DNA of 23,147 bases from Roseiflexaceae bacterium UBA965 (GTDB lineage Bacteria; Chloroflexota; Chloroflexia; Chloroflexales; Roseiflexaceae), in assembly GCA_002292925.1 (NCBI GenBank), contig DBCF01000251.1, positions 6,433 through 29,579 on the forward strand, given 5' to 3'. A model generated the notes under the pieces. The model ran no database searches. It was not told where the DNA came from and saw only the letters and a list, made by a program, of their open reading frames with translations. The position numbers were made by a program, and so were the translations under genes. Below are positions 20,672 to 23,147 of this stretch, piece after piece. The number at the start of each line of letters is the position of its first letter. Position 1 is the stretch's first letter.

Positions 20672-23128
20672 ATGGATGCATATTCATCACTCGTATTTGA
20701 CAAAATCGCCATTAACGATTTGATGCGTAGCGTGGTCGGGCGCTTGCGCAAACAAAAAATCTCCGTCCCTGACATCATTGACCAACTCAATGCCAAAGGG
20801 GTGGCGGTCACCCGTGCTAAATTCGACGATTGGTTTATGACCCGCCCCGACCGCGATACCACTGCCCCAATTGCGGTATTTAATGCATTGCTCGATGTGC
20901 TTTTTGCGTTGCAACCGCAAATCATGACCGCCACTGAGCTTTTTTCGTTGCTGATTGCGACCCGCATTCCCATCAATTTCATCCAAGAATACGCCCGCTA
21001 CTTCCCCCCCAACGAATGGAACAACGTCCTCAAGGCGTATGGCTTTCATCAAATTACATGGAATGATACGCTGATTGGTCGTGATGACATCACTGACGTC
21101 ATCTACGAACATATTGTGCGCCACTACAACAAAATCTTGGTTGGTTCCGCAGGTGTAGGCAAAACTGCTGTTGCACTACAAGTATTGCGGCGCTATAGCC
21201 TGCACACCGGCAAACCCACCTATTATATCGACATGCGCCAAACGACAACATTTATGGTGCTCCTCGATCAACTCGCCACCGTCTTTCAAGTGCGCGCCAT
21301 GGGCAACGAGCCCCTTTTGTATCGGCTCGAAGCCTTTGTAAAGCATCATGCGCCGTGTCTGCTCATCGACGACTTCCAAGATTCGCCGAGTTTTTCGTTG
21401 CCACAATTTATGGCCTACTGCAAAACTCACTTCCCGGCCATGATTTTTGTGTTGACCACCCAACTGACAACGACAAGCTATCCTGAACTCGCTGACCATA
21501 TCAGCGAAGTCTTGCCACTGGCCTACAGTGACAATACCTCGCCTGCGTATCACCTGGTACGGCGTTGTACGTTGGAATTAGGGGTAGCGCAAATCCACGA
21601 CCACGATATCCGCATGATTTGTACGCACTCCCAAGGTAACCCGCTCTATATCAAAATGATGGCCGGCAGTATCGTACGCAATGCGACGGTTGATTTACAA
21701 GACGACATTGTCGCCACATCGGTGACGCAACTCAATACCGTGACGCAAACGCTATTGCAATTAATGCTGTTTGCCAACATCCAATTAACGCAGAGTTTTA
21801 TTGGGGCGGTAAGCCCCGTACTTGTTGGTATTGACAGTGGACATGTAGGTACCTACCTCCAACAGCTTACCATTGCTGGCTATACCACTGTGGTGCAACA
21901 TGATCAACCGATGCATGTGGTATCAAATATCGTGCGTCAACGCCTGCAACCGCTGATTACCGAGACGCAGATTATCGATATACTTCGGTGTGTCTACACG
22001 GCGTTGAGTCAAGACAACGATGTATTGTTATCAACCTCCAATACCAGTGAGCGTTTGGTCTACCGCACCGATTTACCCATTGTGCTGTATTTTACAGAGG
22101 ATCTTCTCACTGCGGGCATGACCGCAGAAGCCGCTACGCTCTTTTGTGTCTGGCATGATGCATTCATCCGGCATGGATTGGTTGCTGAAGCCATTCAATT
22201 GGGTGAGCAATGTATGGTTGCCTTGGCTGCCACTTCGCATATGCGCGTGGAGTTACAACTAGTCATGGGGACTTTGTACAGCGAACGGGGCTTGACCCAC
22301 TATTCCATGACCTACTTTACCCAATTACGTGCCAATGAGGCGATTCATACCGATGGGTATTTACGGGCGCGGATTGCGGTGAGTCAGTGCTTGATTGAAC
22401 TAGAAAACATCAATAGCGCAAATGACCCCCAATTTGTCAACATGTGTGACGAATTAGTCGTAGCTGTCACTTACTTTCGCAATCACCAATTATTTGCCTG
22501 GCAAGCATGGACCTACCACCGGCTGTCGTACATGTACTTCCATATTGGTGATTTACGTAATTCCCACGAATACAATAATTTGGCCGTGAATTTGTTGCGC
22601 AAATTGACGCCATCCAACTGGCTCAGCGATGCGATGCGCTCGCGGGGCTTGATTTTGACGGCGATAGGTGATTTTGCCAGTGCCCGCCAACACCTCGAAT
22701 ATGCAATCAATGCCTACAAGGATTCCGACCAAGTCTCCGAAATAGCCCAATCCTATTTACGGGTCGCCGTCGTCGATGTGTTGGAGATGAAAATAAAATC
22801 GGCGGTGGTGAATTTGCGCGAAGGAGTCCAAATTTTGGAGCGCATCGGTGGCCTCAAAGATGTGTTGTATAGCATCGATATTTATTGTGGCGTGTTGCTG
22901 GCCCAAGGAGGCTTCAATGATGCCCGCATGCTGTTGCAAATCTGTGATCAATTGCGCCACGAACGCCAAATCTACCGTGGCGGTACTTTTGATGGTATGC
23001 TCAAGCAATATTTCGCCTTTGCCACCAATAATACCGAGATTGTGCCACGCGATCTAGGGTTGTTTATGCCCAATCAAAACATCTACGAAGTCGTCGCCAT
23101 TATGCGCCGTCAGTTGATGACGGCATAA
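20672..23128 (+). CDS. STAND (NB-ARC-type) ATPase with putative N-terminal HTH and C-terminal TPRs, 818 aa
   Basis: The protein is complete, from ATG 20672 to TAA 23126-23128. Residues about 15-80 may form an HTH-like domain (VGRLRKQKISVPDIIDQLNA, then RAKFDDWF). The NTPase follows: Walker A GSAGVGKT at 158-165, Walker B LLIDD at 230-234, an RNBS-B-like IFVLTTQ near 257-263, and the GNPLYIKM motif from 322 that marks NB-ARC/MalT-type STAND proteins. Residues about 355-430 look like a winged helix. Residues about 440-790 are helical pairs of TPR type (for example MRSRGLILTAIGDFASARQH). STAND proteins are switches that oligomerise when a ligand binds the repeat region. They serve as transcription regulators (MalT, AfsR class) or in conflict and antiphage systems (Avs-like). 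No nuclease, TIR or protease effector is visible, and the divergent position favours a regulator. The ATPase class is firm; the role is inferred. Confidence 0.88.
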   Translation: MDAYSSLVFDKIAINDLMRSVVGRLRKQKISVPDIIDQLNAKGVAVTRAKFDDWFMTRPDRDTTAPIAVFNALLDVLFALQPQIMTATELFSLLIATRIPINFIQEYARYFPPNEWNNVLKAYGFHQITWNDTLIGRDDITDVIYEHIVRHYNKILVGSAGVGKTAVALQVLRRYSLHTGKPTYYIDMRQTTTFMVLLDQLATVFQVRAMGNEPLLYRLEAFVKHHAPCLLIDDFQDSPSFSLPQFMAYCKTHFPAMIFVLTTQLTTTSYPELADHISEVLPLAYSDNTSPAYHLVRRCTLELGVAQIHDHDIRMICTHSQGNPLYIKMMAGSIVRNATVDLQDDIVATSVTQLNTVTQTLLQLMLFANIQLTQSFIGAVSPVLVGIDSGHVGTYLQQLTIAGYTTVVQHDQPMHVVSNIVRQRLQPLITETQIIDILRCVYTALSQDNDVLLSTSNTSERLVYRTDLPIVLYFTEDLLTAGMTAEAATLFCVWHDAFIRHGLVAEAIQLGEQCMVALAATSHMRVELQLVMGTLYSERGLTHYSMTYFTQLRANEAIHTDGYLRARIAVSQCLIELENINSANDPQFVNMCDELVVAVTYFRNHQLFAWQAWTYHRLSYMYFHIGDLRNSHEYNNLAVNLLRKLTPSNWLSDAMRSRGLILTAIGDFASARQHLEYAINAYKDSDQVSEIAQSYLRVAVVDVLEMKIKSAVVNLREGVQILERIGGLKDVLYSIDIYCGVLLAQGGFNDARMLLQICDQLRHERQIYRGGTFDGMLKQYFAFATNNTEIVPRDLGLFMPNQNIYEVVAIMRRQLMTA

Positions 23129-23134
23129 CGCGCA

Positions 23135-23147
23135 GTAGAGACGCAGC
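23135..23147. repeat. Possible left arm of an interspersed palindromic repeat, cut by window end
   Basis: GTAGAGACGC at 23135-23144 lies seven bases after the ATPase stop. This decamer resembles, from memory, the arm of interspersed GTAGAGACGC...GCGTCTCTAC palindromes seen in several Chloroflexota and cyanobacterial genomes. The partner arm would lie outside the window, so it cannot be confirmed. Confidence 0.25.

Overview
The window looks like Chloroflexota DNA, most like the filamentous, mid-GC Herpetosiphon type. The reasons are about 50% GC, an enormous exported multidomain protein ending near a YYLPFI motif (a YLPxI/V-type tail is common on secreted Chloroflexota proteins), and a neighbouring STAND/NB-ARC-type ATPase with TPR repeats. 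The assignment rests on protein style only, because no rRNA or other marker is present.

Layout. (1) Positions 1-470, minus strand: the N-terminal 156 codons of a secreted glycine-rich protein, cut off by the window edge. (2) Positions 482-20266, minus strand: a single uninterrupted gene for a protein of 6594 residues. From the N-terminus it has a membrane anchor with a LolA/LppX-like exported domain, two more hydrophobic segments (the second resembling an internal signal peptide), a Ca-binding thrombospondin type 3 (TSP3)-like block, about 600 unrecognised residues, an Ala-rich strongly hydrophobic module, a second TSP3-like block, about nine LamG/concanavalin-like domains (two carrying nested discoidin-like domains), Ig-like domains, a beta-propeller, a CBM9-like domain, a DUF11-like domain, a proprotein-convertase P-domain, a short RCC1-type propeller and an Fn3-like tail. 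(3) Positions 20267-20671: a 405-bp intergenic region between divergent genes, holding two copies of a near-identical palindrome, GTCG(C/A)AAAACGAC. (4) Positions 20672-23128, plus strand: a complete 818-residue STAND-type ATPase with a possible N-terminal HTH, a winged-helix region and C-terminal TPR-like helices. (5) The last 19 bases are intergenic and may start an interspersed palindrome.

How the parts may work together. The glycine-rich gene starts 11 bases after the giant gene's stop codon, and its Shine-Dalgarno sequence overlaps that stop, so the two are almost certainly one operon for cell-surface or secreted proteins. The domains suggest binding to glycans, proteins or surfaces (adhesion, prey or substrate contact, or matrix building), but no catalytic domain was recognised. 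The ATPase is divergently transcribed, and the matched palindromes place one copy upstream of each gene. This suggests shared control, possibly by the ATPase itself; that link is inference.
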